DNA of 64,000 nt from assembly GCA_027559495.1 (NCBI GenBank), contig JAMXSV010000004.1:2221001-2285000 (forward strand), read 5' to 3'. Positions 49,239 through 61,338 of the stretch are shown here, piece by piece. How positions within the stretch are numbered: the stretch's first letter is position 1; each line of letters starts with the position of its first letter. Origin of the DNA: Aurifilum marmelostoma (Eukaryota; Ascomycota; Sordariomycetes; Diaporthales; Cryphonectriaceae). The position numbers and the translations under genes are program-made. The notes under the pieces are model-generated. The model was not told where the DNA came from. It did not search any database and saw nothing but the letters and a program-made list of their open reading frames with translations.

Positions 49239-49611
49239 ATGCTTGAGGTCATGATGGATGAGGCCAAAGCCGATATTGTCGGTGGCTCGGGTCTGTACAC
49301 TTTGGGTCTGGCTACTTGCATCGGAGTCGCCGTCTCGTGTACATACTGCGCCTCAGCCGCGCAGGACCAGATCCGCCTTGACAATTTTCTCGCTCACCTC
49401 ACAGAAGGCCCGCCGCTGGAGCCTACATGGGAGCGGCTTCAGGTAGGCGACGCCATCCTCATGGACTGTCTAACGTCCGGGTGCTGACCTCCGTGCTCGA
49501 CACAGCGACATTGGGCGAGGACGAGAATATGATTCGACAGCTGCCATGATCGCGAGGAAGGAGGTCTTCACAGAGCATTGGGTCAGGAAGATGCATGAGG
49601 TGCATATCTGA
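49239..49611 (+). pseudogene. CheD-like gene fragment with two frame changes
   Basis: Coding-like sequence runs through three frames. From the ATG at 49239 the frame reads MLEVMMDEAKADIVGGSG, then LYTLGLATCIGVAV and DNFLAHLTEG. Near 49445 the similarity moves to another frame with GLSNVRVLTSVLDTATLGED and a stop at 49547. A third frame then reads AAMIARKEVFTEHWVRKMH to the stop at 49611. The first two parts match the intact gene at 9145-9864 in order and spacing. The TLGLATC plus FLAH pattern fits the Thr-Cys-His active-site layout of CheD glutamine deamidases. The 5' end is uncertain; an earlier ATG at 49210 lies in another frame. It is either a recent pseudogene or a real gene damaged by assembly indels. 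Confidence 0.55.
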
Positions 49612-50763
49612 TGATTAGCTCTGCTTTCTTAAACTCCTAAAGCAAGCGCTTGGTTGACCGTTTGCCATTTGTTGGTTCTGTCTCCTCTCTTCGATTCGAC
49701 GCTCTCCGTGGGTGACAGTCGCATCTCTGCCGCTGGGAAGACTGCATTGGGCAACTGAGATCAACAAGCGGAAATTTAGCAATCTCTGGGCTCCCTCACT
49801 GTCCATGGAGCATATTCCTTTGAGCCTACCTTCCTGAAGGAGAGATACCCAAGGGTCCGGGGGGAGAAATAGGGGGGGGGGTGTGCTGAGGAGGTGGCCA
49901 CAATTCTCGCCTTTGTATTGATGCATGGTTTTGCCTCCTCCGTCCTGAACTTCGGTGTCTCTCTTGTATCGGGGTCTCTGTGTACTGCTGGTACAAATCT
50001 TGTAAAGTTAGTCATATTGGGACCACAGCCTAGGTGACTACTCATAACCCTATGCGCCTGCACATCTTGCCGAAGTCTTGATCGCAAAGACCACAGCTAT
50101 ATCACCAGCACTGTTGGTGACTACAGTAAACGACTCACAGCCACTGGACACTCACGTACCTCTTCTACTTGTTGATGTCCACGGTTGGAGCAGCGTCCCC
50201 TAAGTTACTTGGCAAAGAGGACCGAAATTCCCGAACAATATAGGATGCTTCACGATATACCCTTGTTGCACGTTATGATTAAAGATGCTACCTCATCCTT
50301 CATCTGATACTGTGCCTCTTCACAGCGTGACACAACTCCGTGGGTATAAATCCTCGTTGAAGCCTTAATCACCTCACAGTGCAATTCGGCCCGCGGCCCG
50401 AAGGCTGAAGAGGGAAGTGGACGTTATTGCTATCGCTTGTAGTGGCACAGCTTGTTGACGAATCCTTCAGGGTAGAAATTGGCTGTCCAAGTGTGCTGAC
50501 GAGCATGTAGCGGTCAAGTCAGTACTGCAGGCAGGCCAGGCAGACGACCAGGGGCCCCAGTGAGGTCAACAGGCAGCCAGAGAGGTTCATCCCCCTTTTC
50601 CGAGTCTTCATTGCGAAGGACCATGGCGAATGAAGAGATTATAAATGCCGGTCGAGAACTGAGCTAGAGAAGAACCAAGCACGATAGACTTTAGGCTCAT
50701 ATTCAAGCATATATTTCATCGTCGCTCGCTCAAGATCCGATATTCCACAGTCAATCTAAAAAA
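49612..50763. promoter_or_regulatory. Upstream region of the secreted-protein gene, with TATA box
   Basis: The 1.15-kb region upstream of the small secreted protein has a consensus TATAAAT at 50640-50646, 118-124 bp before the start codon, and an A-rich context just before the ATG. A run of nine G lies at about 49871-49880. No gene is seen. Confidence 0.55.
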
Positions 50764-51156
50764 ATGCGTGTCATCAGCATCATCGCCTTCACCCTGCCAG
50801 CGGTTGCTGTGGCTCAGGTGAGATTGAAAATATCCTAAATCGATCATCATTGGACCATATTTACAGACTTACTAATGACCCATAACCATGATCAGAGCAC
50901 AGCTACAGCCACCAGCTCTGCAAGCGCCAGCGCCACGCCGCTGAACTACGAGACCATCTGTGAGTCTCAGGCCTACGGATATGCCGACAAGTGTCCCCAG
51001 TGTCTCTCGACGTGCAACTCCGAAACCACCGAGGTAGCCGCCGAGCAGTGTTACTATAGCGTTTTCACCGAGGTGAACTACATCGAGTCTGTCTGCGAGG
51101 CCCAAGGCGGGTTCAACTGCGAGACGACGGCTGTTGATGATGTCTGTGGCTCATAA
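50764..51156 (+). CDS. Small secreted cysteine-rich protein, effector candidate
   Basis: Two exons (50764-50817 and 50896-51156) give 104 residues. The first exon is almost exactly the signal peptide, MRVISIIAFTLPAVAVAQ, with cleavage likely after AVA or AVAQ. The mature part starts with a Ser/Thr/Ala linker (STATATSSASASAT) that may be O-glycosylated. It then has eight cysteines, at ETIC, DKC-x2-C, STC, EQC, SVC, FNC and DVC, enough for four disulfides. The spacing does not fit the CFEM or hydrophobin consensus as I know them. There is no GPI signal at the C-terminus. A TATA box lies at 50640-50646. The architecture is that of secreted effectors or surface proteins of plant- or insect-associated fungi; the function is unknown. 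Confidence 0.85.
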
Positions 51157-54100
51157 AGTGTTTGACCATCTCGAGATCTAAAACATCTCGACCGGGCTTG
51201 AAGAGAACGGGATTTGATTGAAACAAGGCTCGGGTCAAAGAGAAAGCTTCCTGATGCTTACTGTCAGTCATGTATGCCACTTGATTTCTACAAGAGGAGA
51301 AGGGTTCAAGCAAACACGAGCAAGTGGCGTCTTACTAGCAAGGGCATAAAGCCCGACAGCCCTCTGGAGACACGTTGAGCTTGCCAAGAGAGACTATCAA
51401 TTATTATTGCCCGCTGCTCTTTCTAGAGCGTTTCATAACTTGAGTTGAATCAAGGCAATTGTTTCCCCTTGCTGCATGTTTTGTACGTCCCAAGGTAGGT
51501 GGCATTTTGGAGCCAAAGGGACTTGTCGCAATGTCCCGAACGCCACCAAACCTTCAACGTTGTTAGTTTGGAATGGTCAAAGAAGAGGCCGGGACGAGTA
51601 ATCTACCTCGATCTACCTTTACAAGTCCCACGAAACGACACCTCACCTGTGTATCAACTGTCCTTCCCTCCTCGAAATCATCCAAGACTCTATGAACAGC
51701 TGGAGGGGAGACTCCTCATTCCCTGGGCCTCGCCTGTCCGCCCAGATCAAAGACAGTCCTCAACCTCATAGTCTAAAGACGGAGATTCTTGTCGGCTTTA
51801 GATCCTCAGCGTCCTCATAGATAGACTTCGCAGTCAGGAAATATTCGATGTATTCTTGGACCCACTACGGTTCCAGGAGCAAGCTCGACATCCGGGCCCA
51901 CCTCGAATATTCCATTGGGGGACCGTCGCGGCATTCGGTGTGGTCAGACTCGAGCCCAACTGGTCGACCAAGGCCTGTCGGGTCACTTTGCTCAGCAGCT
52001 CGAGATCTTCTTGCAAAGAACGACGGCGTGATGTAGGTCCGTCAGCTCCGTGGAGACCCCACTGACTGGAGGAAACAAGCAGGTTTCTTGATACCCGGGG
52101 AAGTGAAAGTAGCTGAGACAGCGCTGACACGGTTGTGCTAAAACCTCCGTGTATCATGGCGAGGGAGGCCAGAAGGCTGCTCGTGATGCTGGCATGCTGC
52201 TTGGAGAGACAAAGCGAGGCGTTGACGTGAAGATGAACATAAGAGCGAGAAGACCGTCTTTGGAGATGTTCAACCAAAACGACAAGGGCGATCTGAGAAA
52301 TATAACCAGTGAACAGTCCAACCGCTCACGAAGTGTGTGTTGAAAGGGGCAAGAGACAACTGCACTGCCAGAGCTAGGTATCTACAAGACGGTGGTAGAG
52401 ATTGGGGGGGGCTGAGGATAATCAAGACGGACACAAATGCCTTCAAATAACTTATATAAGCCAGAGAAAGGGTTTTGAAGGTTATTTGTGAATCTAAGTG
52501 TTCAGTGCAGAATTGGCAACACGGTACTCGTGACAACTTGACCTGTGTGGTCCATGGTCTCACAGGTTCAACGAGATGGCTGTTCCGAATCTCTAATGTC
52601 GTGAGCTGAAGACTCGGTACGATTAAAATGCACAATCTCGTATCGACTGCAGCTAGTATCACAAGGCTCATCCTCTGTCCCTATGGTCGACTTCAGTCTG
52701 CCAGGCACAACGGGCGTCGCGGTCTGAATGGGCATTTTACCCTGCCAAATCCATCCCGGGCTTTGTGATTTATTTTCCAAATTTCAGATACCGGACAAAC
52801 CGTCCGACGGCCCGCCCAGCTTCAGTACGATGGAGCAGAGAGGAAATATATGAATAGCAATCAATCTGCTGCCTTGAGGCTCGGGAAAGAGGGCGGACCG
52901 CTAGCAGGCACTTGAAGGGAGATGAAACAAGATCTCTTGTCTCTGCATATCTCTGTCCATAGATGCTGTAAACTATGCAACTGCCCTCGTTGCGAAGGAA
53001 TCTTGACGCTGAGCTCCATGATGAGACGCCCCCCCCCCAAAAAAAAAAACAGTACGACGACGATGTCTCTACCATCAAGAGGCAACCGGTACGAAAATCT
53101 AAGATTTTGTTGAGCCTACGCGGTCATCGCCTAGGTTTGATTCATAGTGGAACGAGACATCGATTGTCCTCGTTTTGGAATGGCAGTGCTTGTTGACACA
53201 ATCACTTACAAGCGAGAGCCATCTAATCCACATATTTAGTATCTTGTATGCATTCTACCAGAAGAGTAAAGGGTGGACAACTAACCAAGAAGCCCTATCT
53301 GTCAACCACATATCTCGCACCACACTGCAGACATGCAGATGGACAAGAAAGAGAGAAGAACATGGCTCCACTTGGCTTGTGTGGTGGCTTACTCTAACTG
53401 CGTGGAGCGAGTACACGTCGGCGCTTAGAGAAACGGGAGAACGGAGGGTATGACTGGGGGGCAGCATAAGCCCTGAAGGACAAGCGAGACTGGGTGCCCA
53501 ACGGGTCGATAGATCGAAGCAGTGCTACCCAATGCTTTTCTGGCGTGCGCATGATCCATGGGAGAACCAATGCTGCAGCAGCTTCTCGACCAGTCAGATG
53601 CCGCAGGTGTTCCTGTCCCCAAGCTCTCGCGAGGTAGGATTCAGGCCCCAAAAAGAAAAAAGGCTCTATTCTGACATGAGATGTTCGTCTTCCCGGCTCC
53701 AGAAGCAAGCATCCTCTGACGGATTCCCCGCTCAGAGGTCGGAAGGTAACATCAAGCCTCGAGACGGCGAGGCAACGGCACGACGAGTGGTTGTGAGCTC
53801 CGAGGGTTTAGTGCGGACCTTGGGCCTGAAATGGGCATCTTGCAGCTGTACCCACAGCACTGACCTGCACCTGCAGCAGCATCTGCCCTATCACCTGCTG
53901 TACTGAACCCCCCCCCCCCTCTCCCCAACTGCACATGTCATAGTAGCATCCTGTTAGGGGCCTCCTCCCCCTAATCCCACTGTCCACTCGTGGCCCCATG
54001 GCCCCCCGCATCGAAGGCGCTGCAGCGCTGTCGCAACACTGCAGCACCGGGGGTGGAACGAGAGCAAGTCACTGGAGCTGAGGCGAGCAATTCCACCCAG

Positions 54101-54837
54101 TTCAGACTGACACCTTGCTTGCATTGGATCTGTTTGCTGCATCAGCCAAAGTCAATCCTGCAGGAAAGTGATCGTTCCTTGCCACTGGCCCCGGTCATAC
54201 ACATCATATCACATCACATCACCTCACCTTTACCCTCACTTTCGGTTTTTTTCTCCTTCTTTCGGTTTTCTTCTCAAGAGAGGAGGATACCTCGGGATTG
54301 ACTGACAGGCATAATTGGGCCTTGCCGTGTGCCAAGTTCAGTTCTTATTTAGTTCAGGGTTCAATTGAAAAGAAAGGTTGGGAAACCGGGGCCTTCCCCG
54401 TACCTTTTTTTGTACTTGATCAGCTCGACTCCACTACGTCAACCTCTCCCATTGTACCCTCGCCGCTGCCTTGGCCTTCACCGTTCAGGTGTGATGACCC
54501 TCCACCACCGCGACCACCCTCCTCTTCCTCCTCCTTCTTCTCTCCCTCGTCAGAACTTCACCACCACAACGCCCCTCACCTCGTCCCCTCCGACAAGCGT
54601 CACATCGCCCCAAGATCAGTCTTTTGGAAAAGCCTAAATACGAGGCATTAGAGGCAAGACAGACCGAGTTCTAGCCCCTGCGGCTAGACGAGCTCGTTAA
54701 CGGCTGCGGCCCGCAGGCCACTACGCGCCCACCTGATCCCCCGTCACATCCCATCACACTTGGAAGGAAAACCCAGATCCGGGCTCAGCACGCAACCCGA
54801 CCCAGCTCAGCCCAGATGGGCCACGTCGACCGAGAAC
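51157..54837. other. 3.7-kb spacer with possible gene remnants
   Basis: No intact gene is supported. On the minus strand, 51800-52277 contains coding-like stretches in two frames, including a short one with GIFEVGPDVELAPGTVVGPR near 51880, suggesting a decayed gene I cannot name. C and A runs at 53030-53050 and a C run at 53907-53917 are present. From 54180 on, CATCA-type and CT-rich simple sequence marks the leader of the next gene. Confidence 0.4.
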
Positions 54838-57541
54838 ATGTCGCCTAGCAATCGCGATCCCGATGTTGACATCGAAGAGCCCCCCCGCGAGAAGCGAAGA
54901 AGTAGGAAGGACCGGGGAGACAAGGCAGACAAGGACCGCGACCGAGAGTCACGGCGTCACCACAAGCACCACCGCACCTCGAACCCCGTCATAAGCACAG
55001 GCTCCTACGTCTCCCAGTCCAGCTCTGTCCGCCGCCACAAGACCAGGGACTTCTCAGGATCCAAGAGCCGCCTCGGAGAGTCGGACTCCATGACAGACCT
55101 CGTCCCAGAGCTGAACCGCAGCAGGGAGCGTGTCAACATACCCTACCCGAGCTTCAGCAAGGCGCACAGCAGGGAGGCGGTCGGTCTCGACAGCAAGGAG
55201 GATGTCTCGTCCACCACGTCTGCGGCCGCGGCTGCCACTGGTGGTGGAAGAGGCACCGGCACAGGGCCGCCGACACCAGAGGCCACCGACATCGGGGCCG
55301 ATGAGATAAAACGATCCAGGTCCGCCGACTTCACCGCCAGGAGGACGTCCTCGCGCAAGAGCAACCGTCCGCCGAGCCCTCCAGAGACCAATCTCGAGGA
55401 GAAGCGGACGAGAGCCGGCTCGCTACGGGAGAGAGGAGACCGACCGACCGCGCTCACGAACGTCAACGGCCTCGAGGCCGACTTCTCGAACAGAGGACGG
55501 GTCCAAGCTCTCCATGAAGTCGAGGACGTCGAGTCAGGCGACCTTCGTCAAATCGCCTGCTGTCAACGCACCGCCGCCCTACAACGAGCCCGGAGATGAG
55601 GACACACTCGCAAGCGCACGTGGCTCCAGAACAACTGCCAGGACGACTACCTCCAAGAGATCAGTGTCCGGACAGACGCTACGGCCGCCAGAACCCGCCG
55701 AGGTCGTCGACGACTCTCCCGAGTCCGCCCAGGACTCGTCCTCCCCGAAGACGCCTACGATATCAGCCCCTCAGTTCCCGCCTCCACCCGCGTTCCACGA
55801 CGAGAAGCACGGCATACCACATCACATCCGATACGAACCGCCTCAGCCGGTGCGAACCCCAGCAACAGACTTTAGTACTGCAACGTCCGCAGCCGCTGGG
55901 GCCCCCCCACCGCCGCCTCCCCCACCTCCACCCCTCACCATTCAGGAAGCCCCCAGGGTCGACTATCTCATGCAGAACGGCGGACTGCCGAATATTGTGC
56001 CCAAGAATTTCCTGGCGGTCCTGCCCAGGCAGAGTGGGACGAGGCCCTCGAACCCGCCATTGCGCGGTGCAGATGTCCTGTTCGCACCGTTCTACAACCT
56101 GCTGGACAACTATCAGACAGTGCTGAACAATTCAGGCTCGATTGCAGTCGCCACAGGACATCGCACGGTGGCCAGGAGGTTACTTGACCGGCTGGAGAAC
56201 GTCTTCAATAGAGATCTGCCCGAGGAGGGTTGTAGCTGCATCATGTGCGAACGGTCACCCGAGCCGCATCGTGGTCTGGGGTGGGGGGAGGTCCTGGAAC
56301 GTGTCAGTGGTCGGGTCGAGATACCCTCGTGGCCTCCATTCGACATTGCCATCCTCGGGGTAAAAGCTCGCGAAGACAGGGACGACCTCCCACCACGACC
56401 TTCCTCCCCGGTGAAGATGGATCCCGACATAGCGGAGGAGTTCAGAGAGCACTACCTGCAGCAGTCCAAGAAGGTCAAGATGGCCGTGGACAAGTGGTTG
56501 ACAAGCTGCGCCGAGGCTCCAGCACCGCCCCCGCAAGAGGTTGATGACGAGACGCTGACCTTTGCAATCCTCACAAGCCTCGACCAGGAGGACCGCCCCT
56601 TCTTCAACGCCCTCCTCACGGGGTCCAAGGAACTCCAACCAGCTCTCCGAGCCCCCACACCACTACGCAAACCTCGAGCAGATTTCGTCGTCAAGTCTGG
56701 CCTGGCCCTGCAACGCCTGTACCGCCTCTCCCAAGCACCACGCGATGCCGAGACTGTCTGCTTTCTAGTCAAGCACCCCCAGATGCACGACCTGCTTAGC
56801 ACTATATGTGACATCAACCCGCCCGAGTGGGAAATTCTCATCTCTGGCCGCTTCGACGGCTTTCTCTGGTCCGGCGCCGATGACGACGAGGCTGCCACGC
56901 CCACGGGCGGACCGTCGCGTGGCTCAACCCCTAATTTCTTCGCCCGGCCGCCATCACGAGGCGCGGCCATGAGCCCCAATAATATCGCCCGCCACACTCC
57001 TGCCCTCGGCATCGGCTCACGCAACGCGACCCCCTTCAGCCGCGGTGCCACACCCGCTTCCTTTGTGAGTGGTGCCTCCTCTGCATACCCGGGCCGCCAT
57101 CCCGTCTCCAATGACGAGGAGTCCGAGATTGCGGTTCTCGCCGAACTCGAGCGTGAGATCTATCTGGGCATGGAGGCGCTCGAGGATGCCTTCGAGGGCT
57201 TGCACCAGCGCGCGGAGATGGTCCGCACGGCACTGCGGCAGCGTGGTGCGGGTCTCTCGATGAGTTTGCAGCACCGCCGCGGGTATGGGTTCGGCGAGGC
57301 GGGTGGCGTGCAGGTCCTGCCGCAGAGCGGTGGGTCCGCCTCGGGCCTGGACCGGCCAGCGTGGGCCGACGAGTCGGAAAGCCTGGCGAGCGAGAGTGAT
57401 GACTGGGGTATGGGTGACGAGTATGAGCTGCGCCCGGACGACAGCGCCAGTAATATCAGTAGCTCCAGACAGAGGAGGCCAAGGAGAAGGGATGAGAGGA
57501 GGGCAACACCGGCACCTATCCGGGAGGAGGACGAGGGGTGA
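54838..57541 (+). CDS. Large protein of unknown function, frameshifted in this assembly
   Basis: Two overlapping frames form one gene. From the ATG at 54838 (an ATG at 54760 is in frame) codons run to about 55494. Coding then continues one base later (from 55496) as DGSKLSMKSRTSSQATFV to the stop at 57541, about 900 residues in all. No GT-AG intron fits the junction; one extra G in the GG at 55495-55496 would explain it. The first 350 residues are charged and Ser-rich (KEKRRSRKDRG-type, later a Pro10 run), probably disordered. A folded core follows, with NFLAVLPRQSG, VLFAPFYNLLDNYQTVL, GHRTVARRLLDRLENVF, CSCIMCERS and PPEWEILISGRFDGFLW. The C-terminus is acidic with a coiled-coil-like ELEREIYLGMEALEDAFEGL. 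I recognise the core as a conserved-looking fungal protein but can give no function. Confidence 0.8.
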
Positions 57542-58699
57542 GGACACCATACCTGATCTAAGCTACTCTTGCCCGACGCACTGGAGACCCTCCTTGGTAA
57601 CGGGAGGGATGCAGGTGTCTTGAGGCAGGAAGAGATGCAATAAGGATGAGTGGATGGTGATGATCCGGGGGTCCTGCAACAGGCCAATGTATGGTTGAAC
57701 GAGTGGGGTACTTTCTTGTGTTGCATTGTTATTTTACTGCTTTTCTCCTTTTCTTTTTTTTCTTTCTCCCTCTCTTTTCTCTTTTCGACCAGGCGGATAC
57801 CACTGGTGTACAGTATTTGGTTTTCTTGCCTCATCTCTTTCTTCTACATCATCATTATCATCATCATCATCATCTTGCACGGCGTCTAGTTCTCCCCATT
57901 TCTTTTGGGACTGCTCAAGTCACTCCAGGTTATCTACATGGGATAGGCAGGTACTCAAATGCCATGGACGGAAACTTGTTCTTGAGAGGGTTCATATGAT
58001 ACATATATCTGAAATGGGAGATTCATGAGCTGTATAGGCGAGGTGGGGTATCACTATATTACATGGCCATATGGACCAAAATAATTGGCTTTCAGTCCCC
58101 CTCTCTCTTGGAGAGGCTCAATTCTTGAACAGCCTAGTGTTGTGACGTGAAAGAGTGCTCGGCTTTGATGAGGAATCGGGGCTCCTCCTTACCCAAGTGA
58201 GCTGTGGTGCATCAAGGTACTCCGCTCCCTTCTTCCTCTCCCTCCTACTTATCTCCTACCTTTCCTATTCAACACAACATAGTCATCAGGTCTCAGCTAT
58301 CCAGTTCGAGCGTCTGCGCAGACTTGGCGTAGCATCGCAAGTGACAACGGCCCTTATACAATACGCACCGTAGGAGCGACCCCCGGTCCCTCGAAAATGT
58401 GCAGTGCGTTGACCTCCCTACATCGTGGCATCAGAATGCCTGCTCTTTCGACAGGCTTTGACGATGCCGGAGACTGTGAATGGGAAGGAGACGCCGCCGG
58501 AGCAGCTGGATCACGCCGAGCGGCTGCGCGCGTTGGAGATGGCCGGGCTTGCGGCGCCCAGGTGGAAGTCGGTGAGTAAGGCTTTGGGGGCTTATGCTCT
58601 AGGGGCGATGTCCTTGCCGGCGAGGAAGCTTGGGAGTGACGTGGGCTCGTTCAGTTCCACATGGAGGTCAACAGTAGCTAGGCGTACAAGCAGAGGGTG
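57542..58699. other. Spacer with ATC microsatellite, no confident gene
   Basis: A degenerate (CAT)n tract lies at 57845-57873. Plus-strand open stretches at 58155-58200 and 58440-58575 end in donor-like GTGAGC and GTGAGTAAG sites, so a small spliced gene is conceivable, but no family is recognisable and frames conflict. I leave it uncalled. Confidence 0.35.
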
Positions 58700-59157
58700 A
58701 CGCGAGGAGATGTTCTCGCCCTTAGGGCCATTCATTCCCTCGTTCCGCCAGGCCACGCTACGCGCATCCGCACACCGCGATATACCGTCAGCCTACCCTT
58801 GGGGTTCCGCTGCCGCAGGTTGCGGAACACCTCGGCCAAGAGACGTTCGTGTTCGTCGTCTGATGTGATGTGCGGGCTAGGGACGTTGTTCTGTTGGCGG
58901 GCGATACTGGTGATGGTGCAGTCCTGCATGCGACAGGCTAGGTAGCTTTGGCTTGTGACCTCCGCAAAGGTCTGCAGCTCGTTCGTTGTCAGGGTGAGAT
59001 GTGTCCGCCTGAAGGAGGTAGCGAAGCACCCGTAAGGATGCCTTGGCTGTGAGGACGTGATAGATCTGTCGAAGGGAGCAGATGTCATGGAAATGTCAGA
59101 AGCGCCACGATGTTTTGGACCAGCTCGACTGGAAACAGCTCAAGATGTGATGGCGCC
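58700..59157 (-). pseudogene. F-box-like gene remnant
   Basis: On the minus strand an ATG at 59157 opens MAPSHLELFPVELVQNIVAL, which has the look of an F-box start (L-P-x-E-(L/I)-x-x-I). The frame stops after 24 codons. The apparent continuation is in a second frame (DICSLRQIYHVLTAKASLRV), then a third (FRRTHLTLTTNELQTFAEVT, then LACRMQDCTI), the usual layout after the F-box in fungal paralogs. At least two frame changes are needed. The 3' limit is uncertain and open sequence continues to about 58592. It is a likely pseudogene, though indel errors in this assembly cannot be excluded. Confidence 0.45.
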
Positions 59158-61338
59158 ATCGTGCGTGAGGCTGCTCTGCTTGATTTACGCTGCTGAGCGA
59201 TTTGAACAGTTATCGATGACGTTATTTGAAGGGAAAGGAGGCAAGGACTTCTCGAGGAAGGAGCATTGGTATTGACTGGGTGTCGCTCTGCTGTTTTCGA
59301 GGTATACAATGTACTTTTTTTTTTCCTTTTTTCTTTTTTGGTCGTCTCTTCGGGCGCTACAATACAGGATAGAGGACAGTCACATGTCGGCGCTGTCGTT
59401 GAGGGGTTAATTTCGAGGTCAAGAAGGCTTGACCAATGCATGTTCAAGCTTGACCTTCAATCTCTCATGACTCTTACATTCCTGACGGTCTGTCGAGACT
59501 GCCAGTAGACAAATTATCAAGTCGGTATAGCTGCCGGCGAAGAGTCCTGAACCGTGGAGCTCATATCTTCGGCGCGACAACGAACTGCGCTCTGAAGGAC
59601 GGCTCCTCGTGCTAGTAATGCTAAGGCGCGACGGAACAAGGAGAGCAGCGGGACGGCGTGCAGTCAACTCTGAATGGAACCAGCATCCTGCAAAGCATAT
59701 GCTGACCTGTCGTCACCGGAGGGGATTGTCAAGCACTACAGCACAGCAAAACCCGACATAACATCATCGCGAGGGAGGGTATCAAGAAGCGAGGTCATTT
59801 TCGACCAGGCCAGGGCTCCACAGTGATATCAGCCTCGCACGCCAATATTTTGGCGCCCATTTCAACGGGCAGGACAATCGTACTACCATGCTGCCATACT
59901 ACGTAGTATGCAAGTTATAGTGTCTGTCGGCTGGAGACGGTCCTTGGAAGGGGCCTGGCCCACTTGTGGTGCAGGATCTTGGTCGGTGCCACCTAGCCAA
60001 CCAACCAGGAAGAAAATTTTTTCATTGAAAGAAGAATGGGACACAGAGAAAGAGAGAGTGAAGAAAAAAAAAAGAGTGTGGCGGATCTGCTTGGCTACCC
60101 CGCCAACGAGGGCAACCCCGCGCCTGGTGGGCTGTGCTTGGACTTGCGTTCAATGATGCCCCCTCCTCCCCTCTCCCCTCCGTCGGAGGTCTTTGATCAG
60201 AAGCAAAAATGGGGGTGAAGGTCGACGAAAAATTACTGCGTGATTGTCCCTACAAGAGCGGACAGATTTCTGTAGCTCCACAGAGTGTTGACTCATGTCG
60301 GCCAGGAGAAATGATGGGAGTTAGTTGATGGAGGGGTCAAAGGCTGATGTGAGAACCGACGGGGCAGCCCTTTTTTCTTCTTCTTTTTTTTCCCCTTCCT
60401 TCTTTCTCTCTTCTCTCTTCATGGAGGGGCAAAAGGGTTGGGCATCACTGCCAAAAATTCGACGTGGACAGCGGCTAGGGCTTGTGTAGTGCCTTAACAG
60501 CACTCGGGTAGCGTTTCAGATGGTGCGCGAGAGGGGACACATTGAGCCTGCGGGGCACGGAGGGGACGGGGGTGGATTCTAGGCAGTCCTCTGATGTGGT
60601 GGTGCTGTTGAGAAATGGCACGTCTTCTATTTGTAGGGTCTTTTCCCTTGTGAGATGAGACCCAAGAGACATGTCAACAGCCTTGTCGTCTTCCTGACGA
60701 TGGTTGTCTGGCTGTCTATTTGTGCTACCGTAGGGCTTGCGTACAAATAGGTCAGCCGGCCGCCCATTGACTAGAATATATATGTCTTGATTCAAGGGGG
60801 TGCGTGTCCAACAGGGACAGCACAATCATACAGACTCTATCCTGAATTTCAGTTCAAAGGATAGAGGGAGAAACAAATGGCAATAGTTACGGAAACTCAT
60901 CGCAAACAGCATGTGCTGCCCCTCCATCGCTGGTCAGACTGCTACGGGGGCTTGGTTGTGGTTCACAGCGGTTAGTAGCAGTAATATGCAAGGAGGTGCC
61001 AGTGCAAACCTACGAGCTGTTAAGCAGTGACTCAGACCTGGTCCAAGCGCCAGCCCACTAGCGGCAAAAATCCAAGTTTGGACCCACAGGGCACCGCTTG
61101 AAATACCTGGCGCCCCTCGCAAATTCTTTGAGCTTTTCTCCCTCCTTCCTCTCCTCGTCTGCACACCGAGATCTATTGCGATCCATCCTGCAAACGTACG
61201 CAAAACTCCCCTCTCCCTTTCCATCCTCCATCTTCTTCTCTTGATCGGTTCATCGAGCATCCCATCTAACTTTCTTGACTGTCGACAGTTTCCATTCGCG
61301 AACCTTTTAACAACTTTCAAAGAAAAAAAACCGTCACC
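59158..61338. promoter_or_regulatory. TEF1 upstream region
   Basis: This 2.2-kb stretch has no supported gene. A perfect 16-bp palindrome lies at 59895-59910 (CATACTAC then GTAGTATG). A and T runs occur at 60064-60073 and 60370-60391. The last 200 bp are CT-rich and lead to the CACC-ATGG start context, typical of highly expressed fungal genes. Confidence 0.55.
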
